From Vanessa cardui (taxonomy: Eukaryota; Arthropoda; Insecta; Lepidoptera; Nymphalidae), in NCBI RefSeq assembly GCF_905220365.1, contig NC_061129.1, positions 4,712,803 through 4,776,802 of the forward strand: 64,000 nucleotides of DNA, given 5' to 3'. Position 1 is the first letter of the stretch. Every line of letters begins with the position of its first letter. The translations under genes were made by a program, and so were the position numbers. This document shows, piece by piece, positions 22,193-34,600 of the stretch. The notes under the pieces are model-generated. The model was not told the origin of the DNA. It saw only the letters and a program-made list of their open reading frames with translations, and did not search any database.

Positions 22193-24640
22193 TAAAATTT
22201 GTATGAAAACTCTATATACTTTTGAATAAAGCATACGACGTTTTAGAACCAATACATTAGATACCAAGCAATTCTAGTTTGGTATCAACTTAGACCCAAA
22301 GTTTCGTATTGGACACCGTATCAATAGATTGACGAGTATGTCAGCAGTTAAAAGAATATGGAGGTTAACATATATAAATGTGTATATAGATATAGCTAAC
22401 CTGGTGGAGGAAAGAGGTTATCCTAAAATTATAATAATGAGAATAATTCCTAGATTCATTACTAGTATAAATGAAAAAGTTATTATTCACAGTTGTCTGT
22501 CTTTAGAACGAAGTGTTAATTTTATTTGCAAGGCAAAATTATCATTGATACAAAAATATTGCCTGAGCTTCTTTCTCAAGTTTCTGGTTTCTGGTGTTAG
22601 ATATTTGGCAGACAATAAAAAAACTGTTGCACGAAGTTTTGTTGCGCAAACTGTTTACATTGACCAAAGATTTCGATTTTGACTTGGATATTGAAATGTA
22701 TATGAATTTCATCATTACTTCTGCGATCTTCTTAATTTATATACATAAAACTACTCGTTGGACATATATCATGGTAGGTTATACTTTCAGGAAATAGTGC
22801 ATGACATGGCAATATTATTGTTTTTTGAGATGATACTTATTACGTTACTGTACACGGGAAAATGTCTGTTCGACCAAAGCATCCGTCAACGCTACCAAAA
22901 CTATAATAGATAGAAGAAAACTAGGTACTCAAGATTTGAAGGTATTCATAGGTCAAGTCATAGCGTATCTTTTGAACTTACATAGTAAATAACATATTAA
23001 TTTTAGAATAATTATATTGACAAGTAATAAGCATGGTATATATTAAATCATAATATCTCGGAATGATAGGCTATTTAATCGTGTGAATTGAAAGCTAAAT
23101 AAAATAGCTAGTAAGATATATTTATCCTTACCTTTTATCGCCTATAATGATTAATATAGAAGTTGAAAGGAAAGCAGGTATTTTAGGTAGCTCACTGTGA
23201 ACAGCCGTCAGGGACAAAATAGACTGAATATATTCATTCATACTGCTGATTGACACGGTCATGTGTCTGAGCAGCGCGGCGGGGCACCTCAAGGGTTGTT
23301 GAAAAAACACAGCTCCGCCCTCCTTGCCTCAGATTAGGGTAAGATTTCAATCATTGCACGAAATGACAACACCAATTTCGAAAAATATATTTGATTATTT
23401 TTGCGATAGTAATTCATTTCCAATTGGATTGGTATTAAATTTTATCATTGATATTTTTTTATTTACACGTCAATAATAATAATAAAGATATTTTGACTGC
23501 CTGAATTAAAATAAGTCTTATAATATAAATGTAATTAACTATTATCTAGACGTAAATGAAAACAAATGTTTTATATTAAAAAAAATGTATTGATACTATT
23601 TTAAATTAACATACACATTTACATATGTATACACTTGTACATTTAATACAGTTATAATTTTATTTTAGAATTGTCAAAAGCATATTCATAGTTAATGTCT
23701 AATTACGTAACGAACATCCAAACACACGATCAGTCGCATTTATAAATACGATGATTTGTATTAGTAAAATATAATAGAAATACGTATATAAAAATCAAAT
23801 TTTCCGATTACGAATGGCAACACTTTTGTAACATACTGGAATTAAAGCATGCGAAAGGGGAGGTGTTGCTATAAATTAACTTAAAACAATACAATTCAAG
23901 GCAAGATATATTAATTTATCAATCCGTGTTCACTGTTATTTGATTACGGTCCCTAAAAATCTTAGAACGCAAATACGTAGGCCAAGGGGTCGTAGGGTCT
24001 GCGATCGAAGCAACTGATAATGCATATACCATGGGGTAGAGTAATAGATGAAGTCTTATTTGAATATTGTCCTCGATCCGCGGGGGGCGCGTAAATTAAA
24101 TTGCTAGACCGTCTGTGCAGGTAATATAATAAAATTCGAATATTAGCGAACAAACAATAGGTTTTGTAAGGAATCGTTTTAATAATGTTGGATTTAAGGT
24201 AAGGTGAATAATATTGGTGCTTTTCATTTAAGAATTAATAGATATCATATTAAATATCTTTATCTATTAAAGTTATACAGATAAAGTTCAAGATTTTCAA
24301 GAATAATACTTACTGTCGATGGGTGGTGGTGACAATGTACCATGAAAGGGAAATTGGTAAAAAACACGTGTATGTGTATCCATGACTTCTTAGTTCCTAC
24401 AAAATTGCTTTTGATTATGATTAGTTTTTTGTTTTTCAAGTTGATTCGAGCGTGAATGTTTTGTGGTAATTAAAGTAAGTAAGTTTCTTAAGGGTGTACG
24501 AATTTTCATTATATTTCTTATGGTATGTATATAATATACAAATTGTATTAAATAATAATTTATTCGTTTCTTTATTTACTTGATTTGAAAAAAGTTGGTC
24601 ACCATAAAGGTCGCACACGTGGCATGAAAAATGATTCGCC
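22193..24640. other. AT-rich non-coding DNA
   Basis: The 117-residue frame at 22329-22682 has no recognisable motif and no support for being coding. A GC-richer patch at about 23190-23340 and another at 23945-24115 were not matched to any family. A piece near 24312-24345 (GATGGGTGGTGGTGACAATG) weakly resembles the end of the 285-bp repeat. Confidence 0.4.
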
Positions 24641-24644
24641 CGCG

Positions 24645-24722
24645 GCGATAGCAGTATGGGCACCGCCTAATGAAGTAGAAAGCGATAGCGTCCTATGCAC
24701 GCGTCCTAATTTTCAGTGCGTC
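24645..24722. repeat. dispersed repeat pair, copy 1
   Basis: Shares CGATAGCAGT.., GC..CCG.CTAATGAAG.AGAA.GCGATAG and a following TG.ATGCAC segment with 25408-25485. The two copies are in the same orientation, about 760 bases apart. The family is unknown to me. They are either two insertions of the same element or a local duplication. Confidence 0.65.
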
Positions 24723-25407
24723 ACTTGAGCTAAGTTAATTTATATAAATATTATATAAAGGAAACTTTATTTGTCTGAGAATTCATTCAAATATAATTAT
24801 TAATTTTCGGAGTTGTATATTGAAATATTTTTGTAGTATATCAAAATAAATACAATAATGTTTGTGTCATGACTTCTGACATACTCAACTTTACGTAGAG
24901 ATATTAAATATCTATCATAGCAGTGAAACGGAAAATTAATTAAGGTACGTAAATAGGTAGGTCAAAATTATGATTAAATAAAAAAAATATTATGACGCTG
25001 AATAGCTATACTACTGTTGTGTTCTGGATTGAATTGTTAGTGAGCCAGTGCAACTTAAAGGAAAAGAGACAGAACATATTAGCCCCTAGCTTATTGGAAT
25101 CGAGTTTCTAAGATACTGTAAGGATTTCTTACAGCATATGGAAGGTGGTGTCCATTCACGATACATTTGTTAGAAACAAAATAGGAAGGAAAATGAAGAC
25201 AAATAGTTTATCGAAACTCGTAATACCTTATATTCGCCTATCCCGACAATGAACTTAGAACCTCATGATTTACAACCATTACACTAACGAAGCGGCTGAA
25301 CAATACTAGGTAGAAATGAAAACATACTTGGTAGCTCCAATATTGCCAACTTTGTAAATAAAACATCTATTCAACGAACTAGTGACATAAAAAATGTTTA
25401 ATCTATC
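24723..25407. other. non-coding DNA with a decayed repeat fragment
   Basis: At about 25016-25080 the segment GTGTTCTGGATTGAATTGTT, AGTGAGCCAGTG matches the minus strand of the 285-bp repeat family. Nothing else is recognised. Confidence 0.45.
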
Positions 25408-25485
25408 GAATAGCAGTGCGGCCTCCGTCTAATGAAGCAGAAGGCGATAGTGTCGTGTGCATGCACCCTAACCGCGACGCATCCG
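25408..25485. repeat. dispersed repeat pair, copy 2
   Basis: This is the second member of the pair described at 24645-24722. It includes GCGGCCTCCGTCTAATGAAG and AAGGCGATAGTG. It lies inside the minus-strand frame 25398-25697, which argues against that frame being a gene. Confidence 0.65.
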
Positions 25486-27145
25486 ATGAAGCCAAACAAA
25501 CTCAATATAAAATTAGAGTAAAGGTCAATAATTCTTAGGTAAAGGCTATTAATACTGGGACAAATACTTACGTAAATGTTTTGTATTCTACGCTTGTAGG
25601 TACAGATTAACAGTTTAACTCGAAAAATGTAATAGCAATCTGCAATGTTTGTCTCAATTGACCTCAATAGTTTAAAGGAGTACGTTCTTCTTATCAAACA
25701 AAGATCATGGGTTCGATTTTGAACTGTGGTGCTATTGTTATGATTCTTAGCACAAGTTTGCTAATCCATTGGAGGGGAAATTAGAATCGAATATACCTTA
25801 TTAAAACTAAAAAAAAAAATTCTCATATTTTTTTAAATATTATATATTGCATTAATAGGTAGTTATAATATTCGTGTCTGAATCATTACAAGAATATTGG
25901 ATAACATTGTGTTTATTTTGTCATATATATATCGTAGTTAAGTTTATATTTAAAGTTTAGAGGTTTCATCAATCATTACATTTCCAAATAACTAAAACAG
26001 ATAATACTATGGTATTACATTAAGCTGTTGTAGTATCACGAAATCCATTATAATCTTAGACTAGTCGTCATTTAATAATATTTTTTGTGTAGCCAAATTT
26101 TAGGGAGACATCTTATGAGGTATCCTTAATATTTTCTTCAGAAAATGGCTGATACATGGAATGGAAAGGACGAGGAAGCGGACAGGGAAGAAATTGTCAA
26201 AATCCCGGCGCACATGAGCCAATAAGCTAAATTGAAATACCTTCTCGATGTTATACGAGTCTTTCAGAGTAATTGGTTGACGGAGCTCGAAAGTTAGGGT
26301 TGCCACGTATCCGTTTATTTTATGTTTTGTGAACGAGAAATTACGTGATGTTTTCGTGGAAGCTGATTATTCCGCCGTCCCTAGCAATGTGTCATTCTTG
26401 TTAGCAGATTAAATAAATGTAATTACAATGATTTTTTTCGTTAGTTTAATAAAATGACAGTTAATTTAATATTTTTAAATGATTTTAATTTTTTTTTTTA
26501 CCTTTTAATCTAGAAAGATTGTTATTGTAAGATAACAAAAATCTAAGGTATATTTATTGATATAATTATATTTGTTTTGGAGATATGTATTATATTATTA
26601 AAATTTAAAATAGGGGACGGCAGTGCGTTTCCAATACAAGCCTTTTAAGCGTCATTATTGACTACTAAGGATAAAAAGTCAAAAAGTCAATCCCCTCAAT
26701 ACTTAATTCGTAGCCGATAGAAAACCGAACGTCCAACTCGAGTCTTGTCCCAATTTGAATGGATTACCTGACATTAAAAATACAGGGTCGTTTTCAATAG
26801 CAAGGACAGTACTAGATGGACATTCATTCGCTAAGTGAACCTAAACACGTCTTCGAAGAACTCGCTTAGCAAGCGCTTTTAAAACTTGAAAAGGAAAACT
26901 TTATGCCACATACTCTTGTATTTAACTCGAATTTTGAGTGATTTTTATATGTGATTTATTTGATTTAGTGTTAATACAAATTCGAGTATCTACATATTAG
27001 TTCTAATCTTAAGATTAAGTTGTCGCTACTAAATGCATAGTTTCTCTATCTTTATCGAAGACACATCGATTCACATCCCGATAGTAATATTTTTATGATA
27101 AGGTAATTTCATTGACATATTCCACACATACACCGAATCTATACT
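25486..27145. other. AT-rich non-coding DNA
   Basis: No repeat family or gene was recognised. GGGTTCGATTTTGAACTG near 25710 looks like half of a tRNA B box, but no A box or tRNA fold accompanies it. Confidence 0.45.
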
Positions 27146-27382
27146 TCTATACTAATATTATAAACAGAATCATATAAAAATAATCTATACTTATAATATA
27201 AAAAGAAGGTAACTATGTATGTCTGTCTATCTGTCGCTCTTTTAGGACCCAAACTAATGAACCGTATTTGATGAAATTTGGTGCGAAGCAAACTTGAACT
27301 CCAAGAAAGGCATAGGCATAGGCATACTTTTTTCCATAACACATCTATAACCATCCCCTAAAACACGAGCGAAGGCGCATTA
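27146..27382 (+). mobile_element. Helitron-like element, TCTATACTAATATTATAAA group
   Basis: It begins TCTATACTAATATTATAAAC, a 5' end typical of lepidopteran non-autonomous Helitrons, and has internal TGTCTGTCTATCTGTCGCTC and ACCAATGAACC-like blocks shared with 60321-60502. The 3' end is decayed (ACACGAGCGAAGGCGCATTA instead of a clean CTAG). About eight bases upstream there is a second partial TCTATACTT, suggesting nested or repeated 5' ends. The frame 27139-27354 (minus) is the element read backwards. Confidence 0.7.
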
Positions 27383-27902
27383 AGTAAATTGTTGACGTCA
27401 AAATATTTGTAGAAATAAATGTATATTATATAGGTATACTTTTAGAAGGCGACAGATATAGGGGTGTTCGTCGATGCATCGCTGCGGTCATGGCTCAGTG
27501 ACGTGGACGTTTCATTACGTGCCGATGGATATTAGCTTTCGCCTATCAATATGATTTCTACAAATTGATGTGCAACATTTATGAAGCGGACTCAATATAA
27601 GTTACTTTTCAAGATTCAATTCAGTCTAGAATTAAATTAACAAGGATAAGTCAAATAATGACTGAAATAATGACAGTTCGAATATAATTGTTGTAACTGT
27701 TATGAATTAATCAGTAAAAAATAAAGCAGGCTTAAAGTAAACCTACAGTAGTTAATAAGCCGGAATGTAAGATTAGACTACTGTAAATCCGTGTACGCTT
27801 TAAATTAAATTGTAACAAAAATAAATTAAATTGTAAAAAAGGCACTGGCAATTATAATCCCGTGGATGTACACTTTTATCTAAAAAAAGAACATGTGATT
27901 AA
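27383..27902. other. AT-rich non-coding DNA
   Basis: A short GC-richer piece at 27450-27540 (around GTGACGTGGACG) lies in AT-rich sequence. Nothing recognised. Confidence 0.4.
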
Positions 27903-28177
27903 ATTACTTCATATTATAAAAGAAAGTCCCACGGCGTCTCTCTGTCTGTATGTTCGCAATAATCATCAAAACTACTGAACGGATTTTCATGCGGTCTTCA
28001 TTAATACAGATAGAGGGATTCATAAAGAAGGTTTAGGTATATAATTTATTAAGGTTTTTGTGTAAATAAGTTGAAATAGAACGATTGTTAAACATGTTGA
28101 AAAAAAGTAAAAAAAAAAAAACATAAATAAAAGGTACTTCAAAACTTATGACCACCCGTGCGAAGGTGGGATGCTAG
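27903..28177 (+). mobile_element. Helitron-like element, upstream unit of head-to-tail pair
   Basis: It ends in a textbook Helitron 3' structure: CCACC (28152-28156) pairs with GGTGG (28165-28169), followed eight bases from the stem's end of pairing region by CTAG at 28174-28177. Internal ACGGATTTTCATGCGG and GGTTTAGGTATATAAT segments relate it to the TCATTACAT group. The 5' end is less certain (TTCATATTATAAAAG). The next unit begins at the very next base. Confidence 0.7.
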
Positions 28178-28419
28178 TCATTACATAATTTAAAACAAAG
28201 ACACTTATCGCTGTCTGACCCTATGTATGCTAAGATCTTTAAAACTAAGCAACGGATTTGGAAGCGATACATTGATTCAAGAGGTATGTTTATATGCATA
28301 ATACATGCACAATATAGTAGCTGTTTGTATTGTCTAATGACTGAAAAACTGTGAACGTTGTAAGACGTTCTGTAGTGTATTTAGTATCAGCATTGCACCC
28401 GTGCAAAGTCGGTTGCTAG
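28178..28419 (+). mobile_element. Helitron-like element, downstream unit of head-to-tail pair
   Basis: It starts TCATTACATAATTTAAAAC immediately after the CTAG of the previous unit and ends TTGCTAG|T (CTAG 28416-28419, T at 28420). The internal CTATGTATGCTAAGATCTTT and CATTGCACCCGTGCAAAG blocks match 47676-47922 and 9639-9881. The zero-base junction is compatible with a rolling-circle concatemer. Confidence 0.75.
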
Positions 28420-28982
28420 TATTTTATAAATGTCTTATGTTCATCATGTTCATATACTAAATAGATAATGTTCCAACATTTTTACAAACGACAATATAGG
28501 CCAGCAACAATGCTCCAATACTTTAGTAGATTTTTCCTGAATGCCCATCACTTGATTAGCTCCGATCGTAATTATTTCCTCGTCGCGAGGGATTTGTATA
28601 ATCCTGATTGGGTGCGTATTGCGACTCGATGGAGTGTGCCCGCACGTGCCCGACGTTATGGCTTTTAGATGCTCTGTTGGATCTTGAGGCTACTACGAAG
28701 TTTATTATTGAAATTATATGAGTAAGCCTGCCTATTCAATTATTATATTAGATATTGTCGTTTGTAATTTTGTCGGTTAATACAGTAATCTTTATGTATG
28801 TTTTTGTTTTCTTTATATAAGACACTGAATATTTCGAATGCTTAGTTATTCTACAGACTATTTTATAGTAATCCAGGCCTTGGTTTTGAATGTCGGGTTG
28901 AACCAATTAAAATTTTAGGGATTTTCCTTATAATGCTTGTCAGTACTGGTGCGGAGTAGTAGTTGGGAGGGCTTACATTTTG
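28420..28982. other. AT-rich non-coding DNA
   Basis: The 66-residue frame 28468-28668 has no motif I recognise. A moderately GC-rich stretch at 28560-28690 is unexplained. Confidence 0.4.
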
Positions 28983-29028
28983 ACTCAAAAAGAACGTAAC
29001 CTGTAAAAAGGTTACGTGCTTTTTGAGT
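28983..29028. repeat. 19-bp near-perfect hairpin
   Basis: 28983-29001 pairs with 29010-29028 with one mismatch around an 8-base loop (TGTAAAAA). There are no mobile-element ends and no obvious target duplication. Confidence 0.9.
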
Positions 29029-31430
29029 TAGTTGAAAAAAAACCTAATTTTGTTTTGGTTTTTGTCAAAACTTTTATTTCCTTCTTTTTGTGTCTTCTCT
29101 GGTCTGTAGTAGATTTATTGACAACCAATGAGTATCTGTAATATTTCTACTTTGAGTGAAGATTTTGATTTTGAAAATAAGACTTGAATAATAAATTATT
29201 GTTTGAAAAATTAAGTATCAAATTTACCAATTAGACGATTCAAATAAGTTAATTCTGAACCATTTTATCGTTGTAAAACAATACGGAAAGATCTCGATAC
29301 TATTTTTCATACTATTTTCCAATGAAAAAATTTACTTTTAAAGATTTATATTGCAATTTTCTACGCAACAACTAGCAAAGCCGGACCAAATTAAAAATTC
29401 GCCAAGCAAAAGGGAATTAAAGTTAGCAGCCGGGCTGGGGGCGGCCGATAACGCGACAATAGGAATTTGCCGTTCGCGCGACTACCGACTGGCCGCTCTT
29501 TAACCTAATTACCTAACTCACTTTCTTATTCGATAGAGCTTATTACTGGATTTTAGAAAACCTTCTATTAAATTATTAATTATTTCATCAATATTACGTA
29601 CTAAAAATTCACTTTCGACTCGAGCTGACTTGAGGTGGTCCAGTGGCTGGAACACATATTTGTTATGTTTTTTTTTTAATACATATCGAGCTTATGACAA
29701 AGGATAAGAGCTTTACGGAATGGAACTCTGCGGCATTAGTATTAATCAATCCGTATTTTTGGAATTCGATACATTAATTGGAATTTTTTTTTCAGGGTAA
29801 CTATCTGTTAGTTTAATACCTAAATTTGAATTTCGAACCTGCTTAATGTGAAATGGAACCTTTTATCAGAAATGTGATTTTAAAGCATCGAAGAATATTC
29901 ATACTCATTTCATTACGAATTCGTTGGTGTGTTAGTTTTTTTTAAAAAAAATAAGACGGTGATGTAAAAATACAAAATTAATAGCGAGCTATTTAAATGA
30001 GTAGCTTGAGCTCTCGATAGCCTTACAACATTCTATAATTGAATCTTTTTAATAAAAGTCAAAGGAAATTAATTAATAGTCAAGTGCCCCGGCGACCAGT
30101 AAAATGTTTTCTCATTAACGTCTCCACTAAGATTATTTCGCCATAAGCCCCCACCGCATTACTAATCACCGCTTCAAACACTCCGCGCCCCCTGGCCGTC
30201 GAGCGCACTAACCCTCCCTCGCTGGCCGAATTGAAAACGTATAGCTTCACACACGGGAACCACTATATCAAAGGCGGGTAGCTAGTCGTAAACAAGCCAA
30301 GATTTATATAAATTTGGAACGTGAGGGCGCTATCACTAAAATGAGAATACTAAAATAATTAAAACGACAATCGATTACATTTTTTTTTTTTTCTGTCTCT
30401 TAATAGTCTTTTTAAACTCATTATTTATAACTGTCTTTATGAATGTTATAATCATCAGAACAATAGCTCGCGTGAACTACAAAGGCTTTCTACGTAATAG
30501 TACCGCATGTCGTTACGCGTCTCGCTGATTTTGTAAATACTCGGCTTTTCACTAGGTAAAGTGTAGACCAATAGACATTTTCCGATGCTCAATTTTCATT
30601 CGTTTCGCAGAGGCAGCTAACTGAATTACACGAACTATTTGCAATCGAAACTACGTACAAACGTTCTATAAAAGTGAACGGGGCGCTCGGAAACATTTTC
30701 TTTCGTTTGTTTCCTTTCACATTATCGTAGAAGGGGATGAGGCGGGTCTGACTGGACGTACGGGCTTCGCATTTAAAAGCGATATAAAAAAACTTGGGCC
30801 TTTATTTCGCAGGATGACCTAAGTGGCCGGCCGGGCCGTACAAAAACCCCTCTTGGACTTACCTGTATTTTTCCACTTATTTATCCAGCGTTTTTTTATA
30901 TAGCCGGCATTTGTTAGTGCCCGTTTTGTCTGTTTGGGAAGATCTTGTTTTTTAACGAGTACTTAGGGTCTAATTAAAAGGAAAGCTCCGCACGGACATT
31001 CGAGGCCTTTTGATGCCCACTGTTATTACTTTACGTATATGAATTTAATTCGCCTGGATGGAGTTTTGAGTGGTGACGGCTTTTTTTATTTATAATTTGT
31101 GAAATGTAATTGAACCGAGTGGTTATTTCAAGTACGATCTAATCTCGCGATTGAATTCTATTGAATGTTTTTTTAAGAATAAGTTTGGGTCAAAGAATAA
31201 AATTGTGTGGTAATCATCATTATTAATATATTGTATGAATATGAATTGATATGTCAATGAAAAAACGTTCTTATATTTTGTTATTTTTTATTATAATACT
31301 ATGTGCAACTATAACTCTTAAAATAATCTGAAAGAATTATATATAACCGTAAGAAATACGGTTCAATTTCGACCACAGTTCTACTTTTAATTAAGACTCT
31401 GGATCATAATTATAATTGTTATTAATATAC
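29029..31430. other. non-coding DNA with GC-richer candidate regulatory tracts
   Basis: Tracts at about 29385-29500, 30080-30270, 30480-30690 and 30740-30860 are markedly less AT-rich than their flanks and do not match any repeat in the window. GAGGTGGTCCAGTGGCTGGAAC near 29630 resembles the A-box region of the second SINE family, but no B box follows. No credible coding frame was seen. Confidence 0.4.
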
Positions 31431-31687
31431 TTTATGGCATAGTTTAGCGGGCGATCATATGGGCCACCTGATGGTAAGTGGTGACTACCACCGTTTGACA
31501 AAAGCGCTTTAAGAAGTATTAACCTATATATTTATTTCCTTACATCACCATTAACTACTAACTTGTATGTCTATACTTACACTGGCTCACTAACCCCTCT
31601 AACCGGAACACAACAAAACGGAGCAGGTACTGTTGTTAGGCGGTGGCTAACCTAACCTACCCAAAGAGACTTGCATAAAACTCTACA
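31431..31687 (+). repeat. 285-bp interspersed repeat family, diverged copy
   Basis: The order TTATGGCATAG, ATATGGGCCACCTGATGGTA, TTACACTGGCTCACTAACCC, ACCGGAACACAAC, TACTGTTGTTAGGCGGT matches the copies at 45904, 58477, 59946 and 61155. The centre and 3' end are eroded. The class of the element is not known to me: there is no terminal inverted repeat, no A-rich tail and no protein. Confidence 0.75.
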
Positions 31688-34600
31688 GCCATGTAACTGA
31701 GGTAAGAGTTAATGATGTTATTAAATTACATGTTCTGGCTTACGATATTTAAAAATACTACTCGTCCTACGAGAAGACAAAAATTCCTGACATTATTGAT
31801 AAAAAAAGTAATTAAATTAATATATTCAATGTTTATAATAAAAATGTAAGTTATACATATAGTTAAATGTAAGATTTTGATTGAAGATTTCGAGAAACAT
31901 TTTGTGCTCAATGGTGGCTGTAGATTCCGATGAAAATGTACCGCGAATACCTTTGTTCCAGCAGTTACATATTGACTTATTTATTTTACACTACATTATA
32001 CATGTTTTTTTAATACCTGTACACATTAATATTGTTTACACACTAAAACTTGGCGATAACCAAATCACGAAGGCTGTGTAGATACAGTCGGTGTGAGTTC
32101 AAGGATACCCACTCGTAACTTATAGCGGGGTTGTTATTTGGAATGAGACAAGGTCGGTGCGTGTGCGCACAACTCCACGCCACATTAGCTGTTTGCTATC
32201 TGAAGTAAACTTGTATACTACTAAGGTATGTTAGGAATTTATATAGCTTTTAACTATAGGGACCTTATCGTAAATATCCTTTAGGTAATTATAGTTAGTT
32301 CTCTAGAGATGGGTGAATTATTTTTTATCTCAAAATCTTCTTTGATTTATTTCGATTTTTGTAAGATAATAGTGGTATTAAGTAGGCGTCTCATCTAATA
32401 AAGGAGTAATTCCTTTTAGTCTTTCACTAAGGAACCACCACACGTGGTAAATATTTGGAAAGCAATAAATCGAACGTCGACGTCGTAATGAGCAAAGTAC
32501 AATTTCGATCACATTAAGAGTAACTTAAGTCCCATTGACAGTAAACGTCAAAAGGAGAATGACTTGCGCGTGAGTTGACTCCTGGCCCAACGCTATTACA
32601 ACTTTAATTTCAAATATGACAGATGGCGTAATAAAATTTATTTATTTTAAATCACGGACGGAATAACTTGGAGTAATGAGAATGTATAAGTCCCGTATAG
32701 GTGGAGTATTGGACGATTCGGTTTGAGATAGTCCTTGATTTACTGCTCGACATTTGAGCGCACTAAATCATTTTTGTATAGGACTCGAGAAACTATTAAC
32801 TATTATTATTGTTGGCGAACTACGGAGGCCTTTGTGTGGCCGGGATCTCGCAGAGACGGATGGTTGTTTTTTTATTTCATTTTTTATCTGTGACTTTTTC
32901 GATTTTTATGATTCGCGTGACGTTGGATGAGTAGTTTAAGATTAATTTGATTTTCAAATATAAAAAGCAGTTTATAATCATATTATAAATCTTCGTCACA
33001 AATTCCAAAGCTTTTATATAAAACTCTAGGTCATTATAATTCGTAACTTTATACATATATAGTGGTTACGTATAACATTACAAAATAATTAACTAATGCA
33101 ATCAAATTATCAATACAAATTTGAAAAATATTATATCAATTCCTCTAAAAACGTTTAGGTATGAAATTTAATTTAATGCTAATCTGACAGTTGCTCACAC
33201 AGATAATTAATTTATTATTAACATACAAATTATATGATAATGTAAATGTAAGTCATAAATTATAACATAACTGATTTCTAAATTAAGAATTTGTTTTTAA
33301 TTATGTTATAAATTAAATTGCAAATAAATTAAGTTAACACGTCTACACCTTCACACAATTATAGAATGGCGAGGCATTTTTTCTCATTCAGGTATTATTT
33401 ACGACCACAACTAATTTTTAGGCGGTTAAGCGAAAAAAACAACCAACGTTTGTGCCATAGTTTGTGCAGGATTGGAACTATTGTTTGTTTTGACTTTAAC
33501 AATAGAAATAAATGCTAGTCAGATTGGGTCCAATACGAGCCAATGTTTTAGGGTCGTTGGGTATATGTGGAGCCACGCAGTCTGGCTTTTCGTGTGAGGT
33601 CCGTCGATCGTTTATGGTCTTAATATTTTTTTGGGATGGAATTTTCGAAGACGTCAATCTATCAATGTTGAAGGTATTTCCGTTGGCACTTTATAACTTA
33701 CGTCTTATCTCAGGATACTTATGTTAAACATTTTTATTTCGACACAAGCTACTCACCCGGCTTTGCGCAGATAGAAAAAGAGTCTATGCAAAACATACAT
33801 AGAAAATATCAAGATTGTTTTGGATTTTTGGTGTATGGTTTTACGAAAAATATTTTAAGACAAAAAAATGTTAATTTATATTTATTTAGAAGTTAAACGC
33901 CACTACTGCGATCGTCTCAGTGATTTAATTTAACTCCGTGTATAAAAACGAATAGTGACATAATGATATGAAAGCATGAACAATGGTTGGTAAGTTTGCA
34001 CGTGTAATTACGTCGGTCGTTGACCCCACAACAACAAAACAAAACAACAATAGGACCCAGCGCGGTAATGACTCCTAATGCGAGGTGTGATGTGGATTCA
34101 TAGAAAATTGTTAAAATAGTTTCCTAAGCGATTAATAGTATTTACAACATTTATTTTAATAATAATTGCTAATTATCAGAACCTAGTTATTATATTATAT
34201 TATTATTTGTATATACGTGTGTAAACAATATTTTTAATTAATTCGATAAATAGCCTTTACTTTAAAAGTAAATATTTTAATATATACTTTTTTAAAGTTA
34301 AATCAATAAGCGGTAAGTCGATTAATCTATTTCAACTTAGCTTATAATTAATATTAATTTGTTATTAATCTTTCAATAATTTGTTTAGATTTTGTATTTA
34401 TTTAAACGTCTTTCTAAGCACAATGAAACTTTTTTTTTGGATTTTTATGATTAATAATATGTTTTATCGATGTGATCAACAATATTTCTAATAGTATATA
34501 CTTATTTATATATAACAATAATATTTAGAAATACATTTAATTGTAGGTACAATACAATAATTTTAAAATGATTATATAGGTATTAATCTAACAAATTAAT

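Noticed and set aside
22329..22682. 117-residue frame considered as a reverse-transcriptase remnant
   Set aside because: No YxDD-like motif or other reverse-transcriptase blocks. The composition is that of local AT-rich DNA.
25690..25740. tRNA B-box-like GGGTTCGATTTTGAAC
   Set aside because: No A box at the right distance and no acceptor stem.
33751..33985. Minus-strand Helitron suggested by CACCCGGCTTTGCGCAG
   Set aside because: The CTAG end is mutated and no TC-type 5' end was found, so the boundaries cannot be supported.
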